DNA of 64,000 bases from Candidatus Falkowbacteria bacterium (lineage in GTDB: Bacteria; Patescibacteriota; Patescibacteriia; Patescibacteriales; Patescibacteriaceae): NCBI GenBank assembly GCA_016699775.1, contig CP065010.1, forward strand, positions 310,001 to 374,000. The letters are read 5' to 3'. The notes beneath the pieces were generated by a model that searched no databases, was not told where the DNA came from, and saw only the letters and a list, made by a program, of their open reading frames with translations. This document shows positions 56,151 through 64,000 of the stretch, one piece after another (positions within the stretch are counted from its first letter, which is position 1; every line of letters starts with the position of its first letter). Position numbers and translations under genes: made by a program.

Positions 56151-56792
56151 TTATAATATCTGCTTAGAAAAAATATCTACTGTTTTAGGGTATAATAAGG
56201 GGACTCTTTCCTTAATAGACGTGTCATCTCTAAATTGACTTACCTTTATTGCAACTTTATCAAAGGTGGTTTCGTCACCTGAATATTCCAGCTGCATTTT
56301 TTTGTAATCGTTAATATGAATAGATGGAGCAGAATGATACAGATCAATGATAAGTTGATTGTAGCGTTCAAGAGTCTGTAAATTCTCTCCATTTGGAGTT
56401 TCTACATAATTGAGTAATGGCAGAATTATTTGTATTTCAAAATTACTAATATCATTCATATCTTGAAGCATTTTTATAGCCGTTCTGGTTATCCAATTTT
56501 CATCTCCATAGAAAATTTCTGATTGGGGGACTATGTCAGAAAAAATTTCTCCTATAAGCTCGAATTGAATTTTGTCATATATAAGATGAGCTACCCAGCC
56601 TTTTTTAAAATCATTATGTTGATAAAAGTTTTTATCAAAAAACTGATTACCATGAGTAAGGTTTCTTTCAATCTTGGTCATATAACGACTATCAGGATAG
56701 ATAGTCCCACTTAGATATTTATTAAGATCTTGGATTTGAAATCTTTCTTGAACATCTACTGCAAAACGTAGATGAGTGCCCTCAAATGCCAT
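56151..56792 (-). CDS. Hypothetical protein with phospholipase C-like pattern
   Basis: Protein of 213 residues. FEGTHLRFAVDV, YLSGTIYPDSRYMTKIERNLTHG and FKKGWVAHLIYDKIQ contain His, Asp and Arg residues in the spacing seen in zinc-dependent phospholipase C-like hydrolases, which have paired His and Asp around helices. There is no signal peptide, so if it is an enzyme it acts inside the cell. It follows the 56863 gene by about 70 bases on the same strand and they may be co-transcribed. The family assignment is tentative. Confidence 0.6.
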   Translation of the reverse strand: MAFEGTHLRFAVDVQERFQIQDLNKYLSGTIYPDSRYMTKIERNLTHGNQFFDKNFYQHNDFKKGWVAHLIYDKIQFELIGEIFSDIVPQSEIFYGDENWITRTAIKMLQDMNDISNFEIQIILPLLNYVETPNGENLQTLERYNQLIIDLYHSAPSIHINDYKKMQLEYSGDETTFDKVAIKVSQFRDDTSIKERVPLLYPKTVDIFSKQIL

Positions 56793-56862
56793 ATAGTTTT
56801 TATTCAGAATTATAAATTGAGAATGGATTGAAGATTGTGATTTATTTATTTAAAGATAGCTT

Positions 56863-57522
56863 TTATTCTTTCTTTATTAATTCAATAGTATTTTTTATTG
56901 CTTGTCTAATTTCTGATTCTTGTACATTTTCACCCACTCTTGAGGCTTTGTATTCAGCAAAAAATTGTTTAATCCCATTTTTTTCTAGTTCGTCGGCTAT
57001 GTCATCCATTTTTTCTTCTTTAGTTTTTGAAGATTCATCAAAAAGAATTTTTTGTGCTTCTATTATAATTAATGCATTCTTCTTAATCCAATTATACAGA
57101 TCTTCAAAGGAATTATATGTAAATTTTTTTTGCTTCTTGTAGGTTTTAAATTTTTCTTCCAAGGTTGCCATTAGACTTGGATTGGCTCTTTTAAATCTCT
57201 CCCAGCCACGTTCCCAAGCATCCACCTCTTGTGCATAGAGTACTTGATGTGTTTTTGATGTATTTTTTAATTTGGGGTTTAAGCTCTCTTGTCGTAAATG
57301 ACCTAATTCATGGATGGTTGAAATATATGATAAAAATATATCGCCAACTGGAAATTTAACTTCAAATCGCATATTTTCTTCACTAGTGGTTTTTCCTCCT
57401 CCTCGAAATTCTAGTGGCCAATCGAGTTTTCCTAATTTACCAGACAACTTTGGGGGTTTGGTTATGGCCTCTAAACTGATTTCTTGATTATCAAGAGAAG
57501 GGAATTGATTAATTTTTTCCAT
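56863..57522 (-). CDS. Hypothetical protein with HELGH metallopeptidase motif
   Basis: Protein of 219 residues without a signal peptide. IFLSYISTIHELGHLRQES holds HELGH, a HExxH zinc motif, and 30 residues later AQEVDAWERGWERF could give the third ligand (Glu), as in gluzincins and ImmA/IrrE-type peptidases. The second half is helical and Lys/Glu-rich (KTYKKQKKFTYNSFEDLYNW). This suggests a zinc protease, but the substrate and family are not known. It is followed by the 56151 gene. Confidence 0.65.
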   Translation of the reverse strand: MEKINQFPSLDNQEISLEAITKPPKLSGKLGKLDWPLEFRGGGKTTSEENMRFEVKFPVGDIFLSYISTIHELGHLRQESLNPKLKNTSKTHQVLYAQEVDAWERGWERFKRANPSLMATLEEKFKTYKKQKKFTYNSFEDLYNWIKKNALIIIEAQKILFDESSKTKEEKMDDIADELEKNGIKQFFAEYKASRVGENVQESEIRQAIKNTIELIKKE

Positions 57523-57644
57523 ATTTTTTATCTATACATATATGGTACCCCTAAGTGAAAATTTTTGCCAAGGGTATTTATAATGATCCCAATAGTATTT
57601 AAATATGGAATATATGGGTAAGAGTAATTTTTTAATAAAAAACA

Positions 57645-57734
57645 CCCCTCCAGTATAATTGAATAAAGCTCCTTCACGAGAGACCAATTCACAAGAATAT
57701 GGCGCGAAGGATTTTATTAATTATACTAAAGGGG
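57645..57734. repeat. Long imperfect inverted repeat
   Basis: Arms of about 30 bases: CCCCT/AGGGG, AGTATAATT (57652-57660)/AATTATACT (57719-57727), AATAAA/TTTATT and TCCTTC (57670-57675)/GAAGGA (57706-57711), with a loop of 30 bases. On the - strand a T run follows the stem. It is either a miniature element or the stem of a small RNA. Confidence 0.6.
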
Positions 57735-57739
57735 ATAGT

Positions 57740-58041
57740 AAGCTAAAGAGAGTGCTTACGAGATTTGAAATCAAAGAACGCTGATGTATGTATTGCCCAC
57801 CTTAGTATACTTTTTGAAAAAAGTCAATACTTTGTAATGATCAAATAAATTGGAAAATTACTACATATAGAAAGTCTAAAAGTCTATAATTTAGCATTGT
57901 ATTAGTTATAATAATGTGGTATTATCTTATATATAATTTTAGATTAATTTATTAGCTTTTTGGCTACAGTTCAATTTTGCGAATGATCTGAAATTTTTTT
58001 AAATAATTGTGTTTGTCCGATATTTTTCTGTTTAAAAAATA
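57740..58041. other. AT-rich leader of the beta-propeller gene
   Basis: No gene. Contains two AGTCTA units close together near 57886-57897 (AGTCTA-AA-AGTCTA), the half site of the palindromes at 31743-31856, and several TATAAT-like boxes; no single promoter stands out. Confidence 0.35.
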
Positions 58042-61000
58042 ATGTTTTACATCAAAAAAATGGGTCATTTTACTAGCTCTAGATCACTTTTAATCTCCTT
58101 TGCCATAGGTATATTTTTAGTTGGTTTATATTATACAACCAATATTGTTAAGGCTTCGCCAACAAATTATTGGTTTAATAATGCAGTTAATACTAGCCCG
58201 GCAACTTTAGGTAACTATTGGCTTAATGCAGGTTTAACTGTGCCTGCTTCTGAGCTCCCTGATTTAAGTGAAGACATAGTTAATATTGTAGCTGGCGTGA
58301 CGTATAACGGAAATGTGACTCTCCGGGGTAGTGCCGTTAATGAAGGGACTATTTCCGGTAATGCTCTTTTTTATGATACAGCTTCAAATCAAGGAACTGT
58401 TGATGGTGATGGTACATTTTATGAAGATGGTACTGAGAATCTTGGTACGATAGGTGGTACTAAAATCCGTAAATATACAATAACCGATTTTGCGGCAGGG
58501 CGGGATTATGTTTCAGATGGACCCTGGACTGTAGTAGCAGCAGCTACGGGAATTAATATAGAAGATACCAGCTGGGATTTTGATACTGTTTTTCAAAGAG
58601 AGAACGGTGGTTATTTTGAGGCTGGAATTAGCCCTAATAATGTTTTGGCAGCTAACCAGTCTGTTTCTTTATTCTATCTTTATGATTTAATTCCCGGAAC
58701 AAACATTACGCCTTCTGATTTTACGGTGACAATTAATGGTAGCTCGGTTGCGGTTAATCAGGTGACTGTTCATTTTAATAAAGTGGTTTTGACACTTGGA
58801 ACAGCAGTTACTCCAGGAGATACTGTGCTTGTTAGTTACTCAACTATTGGTAGTAATGCTGTTGTTCTGGATCCAAATGGTTTAAATGTCAGCATTTCTA
58901 GTCAAACCGCTTTTACTCTAACACTTACTAATGATGCTCCGGTCTACGGAACTGCCTTAGGAACAAAATTATATATTAGTAATAATCATAGTGCGACTGT
59001 TTCAGTAATCAATACAAAGACAGACACAATTGTTAAGTCAATTCCCGTTGAATCTTATCCGGAGTTTAATTATATTGTTGGAAAAAAGTTGTATGTTAAT
59101 AATCTTCAAAGTGATACGGTAAGTGTTATTGATACTACAACAGATACCTCCCTCGGTGTAATCAGGGTGGGAGATGGACCTTATTTTGCCACTGTTGTCG
59201 GACGTAAGATTTATGTTAGTAATACTAATAGTAATACTGTCTCTGTTATAGATACTTTTACGGATACTGTCACTGCCACAATTACTGTTGGTGGAAGTCC
59301 CTGGAATAGTGGAGTTATTGGCACAAAATTATATGTTCCTAATAGATTATCAAATTATATTTCTGTAATTGATACTACGACCGATACGGTTGTGGCAAGT
59401 ATTGCGACAACAGCCAGTTCAGTTGGTACCCGAGCTTACCCGATTGGCTCAAAAATGTATGTTGGAAGTGGTAATAATATTGTGACGATTAATACTTTAA
59501 CAGATACAATTACTAGCACCATTCCTGTAGGTACTACTCCTTATTTTACCTGTGCGTATGGTGGAAAACTATATGTACCAAATCGTGCTTCGGGTACTGT
59601 GTCGGTTATAAATAGTAGTTCGGATACTGTTGTGGGGACCTTGGCAACTGCCAATGATGGTCCGTCATCATGTGTAGTTTTTGGTTCGCGAATATATGTT
59701 ATGCAAGATCGTAATCCAAATAATTCAATTACCGTGATTGATGGACTAACTGATACGGTTGTGCAACATGTCACTACTGGTTATAAACCGTTTTATGGCA
59801 CTATTGCTGGTAATAAATTATACACAAGTAATAACTGGAGTGATGATTTTACTGTTATAGACACAACTACTATTTCCACTGAGCTACCTAATTTAGTTTC
59901 ATTCACAACTGATTCGGCTGATGGAATGTATAATGAAAACGATACGATTGAAATTCAGGCAAATTTTGGCCAGACTTTATTAGCTGGTTCAACCATGACG
60001 GTTCAACTAAATTCAGGTGGATCGGTAGTGCTAAATTCAGTAGCCGGTTCTCAGCTCTATGGGCTTTATACAGTTGGTGCGGGAGAAACTTCCCCAGACT
60101 TAGCAGTTTCTGCCATTACAAGCGCTTCAGTTACCAATACTTTAGCCCAAACAAGAACAAATTATACTATCCCTTCATATCAGCCTGATAATCCAAATTT
60201 AATTGCTGAAAATTCTTTTATAACACGTGATCTTGGAGACAATTCTAATATTGTCGTTGGCTCATATTTCTCGGTGGCCACAGGGGATAATCCATATCAA
60301 ATTTCATCACCCGTGACAATAGATGGAATTAAATATATGTATATTGCTAACCAAGGAGAGGCAACTGTTTCAGTTCTTCGTCTTAGTGATCAAACTGTAG
60401 TAGCGACTATCCCAGTGGGACTTGAGCCTTATGGTTTTGCAAATATAACACTAAGTGGAACAACCTTTGTGTATGTAACTAATACTGGCTCAGATACTGT
60501 TTCGGTGATTAATCCTATAACTAATACAGTCATTGCTACAATACCGGTTGGTGTTCGTCCATATTACGCAGCAGCCTATGGAAATAATATATATGTAACT
60601 AATAGTTTAACCAATGATGTTTCAGTAATCAATGCGGAAACAAAAACAGTTATTGCCACTGTTCCTGTGGGCTCATATCCACGTGGAATTAAAGCAGCCG
60701 CTGGATTCATTTACGTTGCTAATTACGGAGATTTAAATTACAGTGGCGGAAATTCTATATCTGTTATTAATCCAGCTACGTATACTGTTAGTGAGACTAT
60801 TATTTCACCAAGAGGTAGTGATGGTCCCCGGGGATTGAATGTTTTGGGAACAAAAGTTTATGTAACTAATTTTCGTTCAAATAATGTTTCCGTGATTGAT
60901 ACAGCTAGTAATACTATTACCGATACGATCGCTGTTGGTCGTGGTCCGCGGGGTGTGGCTGGTTCTGGAACCAAGCTATATATTGAAAATTTTGAAGATG

Positions 61001-62013
61001 GCACGATTTCAATTATCAATACAAACACAAATACCGTTCTTGAAACTATTTCTTCCGGACATTCTCCAACAGGAATAATATTTGACGGTACTGATATATA
61101 TCTAACTCGTTTTCAGGATGGCTCTGTGTCAATTTTAAACTCCACTACAGATACATTACGTCCTGCACCTCCGATCATATCTAATATGACTACCAGTAAT
61201 ATAACTACAGATAGTGTTACTATTAATTGGACAACTGATACATCTGCTTCATCAAGAATTGATTATGGAATTGGCTCTATACATAATAATAGCGTTACTT
61301 CACCAACTCTAACAACAAATCATTCTGTAGTCCTTTCTAATCTTTCTGGAGGTCGTTTGTATCGTTTTCGTATAGCTGTTACTGATGCACTTGGCACTGT
61401 TCGTTATTCGTCTGAATATACCTTTGTGACTGCTGGCGGAGGAGGAATAAATATCTGCACAAATAATAATTGTATAGGTTCTTCTCATACCGTTGATCCG
61501 TCTGGACCTGATTCATCTGCACCTGACAATACTACCACGCCTACAGAACAAATCGGTAATATGGTAAATCATTTTCTATGTAAAGGCTGGTCACGTCTTC
61601 TTCCTACAAATATAATTAATCAAAGATTGTTATCTAACACCATTGGTCGATTTCTATTGGCAACGGAAGATCGAGGAAAATTATGGTATGTTGATCCAGA
61701 GACAAAATATCGTTATGAGGTAGCGAAGCCAGTGGCACTTTGTTTGTTTGAATATGCCTCGCTGGGTATTACGGAAGATAATTTAAATAAGATTACTGAA
61801 GATACCTCTGAACAGGGATCAACAGCTTTAGGCAAGAGACTAAAAGGAAATATTCTGCTTAATGTTCAAGAGAAAGGACAGACGTGGTATGTTGATCAAT
61901 TGGGCTTTCGTCATAAATTAAATATTGAAAACCTTATTTCTTTGGCTTCTCGTTTTGCTCTTGGGATTAATAATTTTAACCTTTCATTATTACCAGTGGG
62001 TGGAAAATGGTAG
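58042..62013 (+). CDS. YVTN beta-propeller surface protein
   Basis: Exported protein of 1323 residues. Signal peptide at about 12-36 (SLLISFAIGIFLVGLYYTTNIVKA). Residues 55-300 are beta-rich (DFTVTINGSSVAVNQVTVHF). Residues 305-620 and 735-1030 are two propellers made of YVTN units such as TKLYVSNNHSATVSVIN, DTVTATITVGGSPWNSGVIG, FVYVTNTGSDTVSVINPI. A fibronectin type III domain (ITTDSVTINWTTDTSASSRIDYG) is at about 1050-1130. The end carries two CPR modules with RFLLATEDRGKLWYVDP and NILLNVQEKGQTWYVDQLG. Expected to bind surface targets; no enzyme activity is indicated. Confidence 0.85.
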   Translation: MFYIKKMGHFTSSRSLLISFAIGIFLVGLYYTTNIVKASPTNYWFNNAVNTSPATLGNYWLNAGLTVPASELPDLSEDIVNIVAGVTYNGNVTLRGSAVNEGTISGNALFYDTASNQGTVDGDGTFYEDGTENLGTIGGTKIRKYTITDFAAGRDYVSDGPWTVVAAATGINIEDTSWDFDTVFQRENGGYFEAGISPNNVLAANQSVSLFYLYDLIPGTNITPSDFTVTINGSSVAVNQVTVHFNKVVLTLGTAVTPGDTVLVSYSTIGSNAVVLDPNGLNVSISSQTAFTLTLTNDAPVYGTALGTKLYISNNHSATVSVINTKTDTIVKSIPVESYPEFNYIVGKKLYVNNLQSDTVSVIDTTTDTSLGVIRVGDGPYFATVVGRKIYVSNTNSNTVSVIDTFTDTVTATITVGGSPWNSGVIGTKLYVPNRLSNYISVIDTTTDTVVASIATTASSVGTRAYPIGSKMYVGSGNNIVTINTLTDTITSTIPVGTTPYFTCAYGGKLYVPNRASGTVSVINSSSDTVVGTLATANDGPSSCVVFGSRIYVMQDRNPNNSITVIDGLTDTVVQHVTTGYKPFYGTIAGNKLYTSNNWSDDFTVIDTTTISTELPNLVSFTTDSADGMYNENDTIEIQANFGQTLLAGSTMTVQLNSGGSVVLNSVAGSQLYGLYTVGAGETSPDLAVSAITSASVTNTLAQTRTNYTIPSYQPDNPNLIAENSFITRDLGDNSNIVVGSYFSVATGDNPYQISSPVTIDGIKYMYIANQGEATVSVLRLSDQTVVATIPVGLEPYGFANITLSGTTFVYVTNTGSDTVSVINPITNTVIATIPVGVRPYYAAAYGNNIYVTNSLTNDVSVINAETKTVIATVPVGSYPRGIKAAAGFIYVANYGDLNYSGGNSISVINPATYTVSETIISPRGSDGPRGLNVLGTKVYVTNFRSNNVSVIDTASNTITDTIAVGRGPRGVAGSGTKLYIENFEDGTISIINTNTNTVLETISSGHSPTGIIFDGTDIYLTRFQDGSVSILNSTTDTLRPAPPIISNMTTSNITTDSVTINWTTDTSASSRIDYGIGSIHNNSVTSPTLTTNHSVVLSNLSGGRLYRFRIAVTDALGTVRYSSEYTFVTAGGGGINICTNNNCIGSSHTVDPSGPDSSAPDNTTTPTEQIGNMVNHFLCKGWSRLLPTNIINQRLLSNTIGRFLLATEDRGKLWYVDPETKYRYEVAKPVALCLFEYASLGITEDNLNKITEDTSEQGSTALGKRLKGNILLNVQEKGQTWYVDQLGFRHKLNIENLISLASRFALGINNFNLSLLPVGGKW

Positions 62014-62152
62014 TTGTGGAAAAATTCTTTTTAGTATACATAGTCATTGTTTAATAAAAAAACTTCACAGCAGTGAGGTTTCTTAATTTTAAGGATTTTA
62101 GTAATGCCCTTTAATTTTGTCATAGTGTAGGGACAGTGATACAATAGAATTA

Positions 62153-62533
62153 ATGCAAAAGATTTTTTCCCCTTCATTTTTAAAATATTTGGCAATTGGA
62201 GTAAGCACGGTTGCTCTTGATTTTTTATCTCTTATAGCCTTTAAACATCTTTTATTTTTAAGCGCTACAGTGGCGGTGGCGCTTAATCAACTATTTGTCT
62301 GGATGTTTAATTTTACTCTGAATAAACACTTTACCTTTAAAAATAAAGCGCTTCCATATGCTCAATTTCTACGTTATTCCTTTCTGGCTGGTCTAAACTA
62401 TATTTTTTCTGTTATAACTATGCATTTTTTTAGTGATAGATTGGGTTATGATTACTTAGTAGTGCGAGGAGGCACTATCGTTATTATGACTTTATGGAAT
62501 TACTTTATTTATAAATACTGGATCTATGCTTGA
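62153..62533 (+). CDS. GtrA-family membrane protein
   Basis: Four-helix membrane protein of 126 residues: FLKYLAIGVSTVALDFLSLI, ATVAVALNQLFVWMFNFTLNKHFTF, FLRYSFLAGLNYIFSVITM and GTIVIMTLWNYFIYKYWIY. The conserved NFxxNKxFTF segment is present in full. Such proteins are thought to move polyprenyl-linked sugars across the membrane for surface glycan synthesis. The next gene starts inside its last codons (ATG 62526), so the two are translationally coupled. Confidence 0.93.
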   Translation: MQKIFSPSFLKYLAIGVSTVALDFLSLIAFKHLLFLSATVAVALNQLFVWMFNFTLNKHFTFKNKALPYAQFLRYSFLAGLNYIFSVITMHFFSDRLGYDYLVVRGGTIVIMTLWNYFIYKYWIYA

Positions 62534-63998
62534 AACACTTTCTTTTGAATTGGCTCAAAATATTATGGTTGCTAAAATTTGCTTAGTGGTGGCCATGAGC
62601 TTGGGAATAACGGGAATATTTACCAAAAAAATAAAGGCTTGGGTATTTTTAGTAGGCATTGGGCTATGTATGGGATTGGCGTATTACTCGCTTGTTCATA
62701 ATTTAGAGCTACCGTTATGGGGTTTGGTTGGTGATGAAATTACTATCTCAGCGATGTATACGACCTTTACTCATCACAGTATTTTTTCTGATTTTGCTTA
62801 TCACCACTTACCGCCCTTTTATCCGCCCTTATTTTTTATAGTTATAGCACTGGGTGGTAAGTTATTAGATTTGAATGGAATTGCTACGGCAAAACTAGGA
62901 GCAACTCTTACCTTTATCTTTTTCCCAATTATTGTCTATGGTATCCAGAAATTATACTGGCGAGGTAAAAATAAGTTTGCTCAGGCCGAAGTAGCATTCC
63001 TATCTGCTCCTTTATTAATTTTGACCTTTGTTAATGTTGATGAAGTTATTGGGAAGCCCTATGAACTATTTGCAGCTGTCGGAGCTGTCTATTGGTTGCT
63101 TTTTTTATATTTAGAACTTAAAAAAAATAACTGGACGTATAAAAAAGCTCTAATTTTTGGAGTCACTGGTGGGCTTATTTTTATGACCTATTATTTATGG
63201 TTAATTTTTGCAGCCATTGCTCTGTCTCTTCTTAGTTTAGGTATTAGCAAAGAGAATCAGTTTAAATTTTTTAGGCGCCTGGCTCTAGTATTTGCGCTGA
63301 CGTTTCTAGCTAGTTTACCCTTTTTATTCCCCCTTATTAAAGTATATGCCACGACAGGGTCTGAAAATTGGCAAGCGGCTCTTTTTACAATAGCTAACAT
63401 AAATTGGCGAACATTATTTTTTGACACGTTAAGCTGGAAGTCATTGCTGATGTTGAGTGGTTTTATCGCAATTATCTATAACTATCGGTTGGAAAAAAAT
63501 AAACCACTCCTGGCGGCTATGACAACAGTGTATATTTGGTGGGGGATGGGTTTAATCACTCTTTTGTTATTTGCAGTACCGATGCAAGAATTCCGAGGTT
63601 TCTACTTTTTCTTTCCAACTATTTTGGGAGTTGGTCTATCCTTCGGAATAGCTCAGGGCTGGGAATATCTAGATAAATATAAAAATGGCCAGACGATAAA
63701 AATTGTTATGGCCTTGGCGGGTTTAGTATTATTTGTTCAATTGAGTATTCTTGGAACTTTTATTGATGAGCCAATTGTTCATCAACGGCTAATAGCTTCA
63801 AAGGTCGCTCCAGCTAATTTAAAATCACTGTCCTCTTTTCTTAATGATCATTCAAGTGATGAATTAACCTTAAATGCTGTGCCATCTCTTTCAGCTTGGG
63901 TGCCAATAAATTCAGTAATTTACTTTAATCAGCACAATAGTCATCCTGCCTCTCATTTCTCTAATCGCTTAACTTATATCAAAACATTAGCTGAGGCT
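62526..63998 (+). CDS. GT-C-like membrane glycosyltransferase, cut by the window end
   Basis: Open from ATG 62526 to the right edge (at least 491 residues). Ten or more membrane helices. The first outer loop has GDEITISAMYTTFTHHSIF and the segment HHLPPFYPPLFFIVIALGGK, similar to the arabinofuranosyltransferase AftA group (acidic residue in loop 1, then PP-x-YPPL). WRTLFFDTLSW and EFRGFYFFFPT are further loops. It overlaps the gtrA end by eight bases. A role in adding sugars from a polyprenyl carrier outside the membrane is likely, but the sugar is not known. Confidence 0.75.
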   Translation, partial: MLETLSFELAQNIMVAKICLVVAMSLGITGIFTKKIKAWVFLVGIGLCMGLAYYSLVHNLELPLWGLVGDEITISAMYTTFTHHSIFSDFAYHHLPPFYPPLFFIVIALGGKLLDLNGIATAKLGATLTFIFFPIIVYGIQKLYWRGKNKFAQAEVAFLSAPLLILTFVNVDEVIGKPYELFAAVGAVYWLLFLYLELKKNNWTYKKALIFGVTGGLIFMTYYLWLIFAAIALSLLSLGISKENQFKFFRRLALVFALTFLASLPFLFPLIKVYATTGSENWQAALFTIANINWRTLFFDTLSWKSLLMLSGFIAIIYNYRLEKNKPLLAAMTTVYIWWGMGLITLLLFAVPMQEFRGFYFFFPTILGVGLSFGIAQGWEYLDKYKNGQTIKIVMALAGLVLFVQLSILGTFIDEPIVHQRLIASKVAPANLKSLSSFLNDHSSDELTLNAVPSLSAWVPINSVIYFNQHNSHPASHFSNRLTYIKTLAEA

Positions 63999-64000
63999 AG

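Noticed and set aside
57780..57800. Hammerhead-like CTGATG segment
   Set aside because: The rest of the catalytic core (GAAA and flanking stems) is not in the right places.

Overview
The window is an AT-rich bacterial chromosome segment from what looks like a Patescibacteria/CPR (Parcubacteria-like) genome. Pointers are a pilin fused to a Fibrobacter-type paralogous domain, DUF2339+DUF3999 membrane proteins, DUF5667 and DUF5663 proteins, surface proteins with WYV(N/D)P..KRY or KRYVFPNSKTY modules, and a sparse housekeeping set. TGA, TAA and TAG all act as stops. The exact lineage cannot be fixed from this sequence alone.

Layout. 0-3.3 kb: end of ndk, dtd, two unknown genes, a pilin-FISUMP fusion. 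3.3-8 kb: msrA with an RhlE-type helicase, a compact structured RNA transcribed divergently from the helicase, lexA, and a DUF6504-like gene with dinB (SOS block). 8-13 kb: a membrane protein, an APH-like kinase, a two-component system, then a promoter-rich structured region with half of a tRNA-Pro, and a NYN-domain gene. 13-21.3 kb: ftsB-like, tRNA-Thr, DUF2339/DUF3999, tRNA-Gly, a RlpA-PBP5 fusion, ftsE, ftsX and a SpoU methyltransferase: a cell-envelope and division region. 21.3-31.4 kb: a frameshifted Cys-rich gene, an RRM protein, sod, a CHRD protein, mnmA, a GIY-YIG protein beside palindromic repeats, a small membrane protein, HIT, dus, dsbB/dsbA-like genes, a frameshifted gpmA and rpmB. 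31.4-43.5 kb: an HTH gene with three palindromes, an ECF sigma/anti-sigma pair, a methyltransferase, a 1219-residue probable S-layer protein behind a 500-base structured leader, and a cluster of small coiled-coil paralogues. 43.5-58 kb: a 1300-residue secreted phospholipase-like protein, HU, a glycosyltransferase with a GH130 enzyme, a decayed IS200 element, two VOC proteins, small membrane proteins, a second ECF sigma operon, a frameshifted cspA and two hypothetical genes. 58-64 kb: a 1323-residue beta-propeller surface protein, GtrA, and a GT-C-like enzyme running off the edge.

The most notable unexplained structure is a set of five small coiled-coil genes (one at 30.7 kb, four at 39.6-40.9 kb). 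Each has a hairpin whose 3' arm is the GGAG/GGGA sequence ending one or two bases before the start codon. The stem is kept by compensatory changes between copies. Second is a self-contained transcription unit at 5.37-5.55 kb (promoter, three-way-junction fold, terminator) with no gene in it. Several conserved genes (gpmA, cspA, a DUF5663 gene, a Cys-rich gene) are broken by single-base shifts in homopolymers. This suggests sequence error or, less likely, real decay or recoding, and should be kept in mind when reading reading-frame claims.
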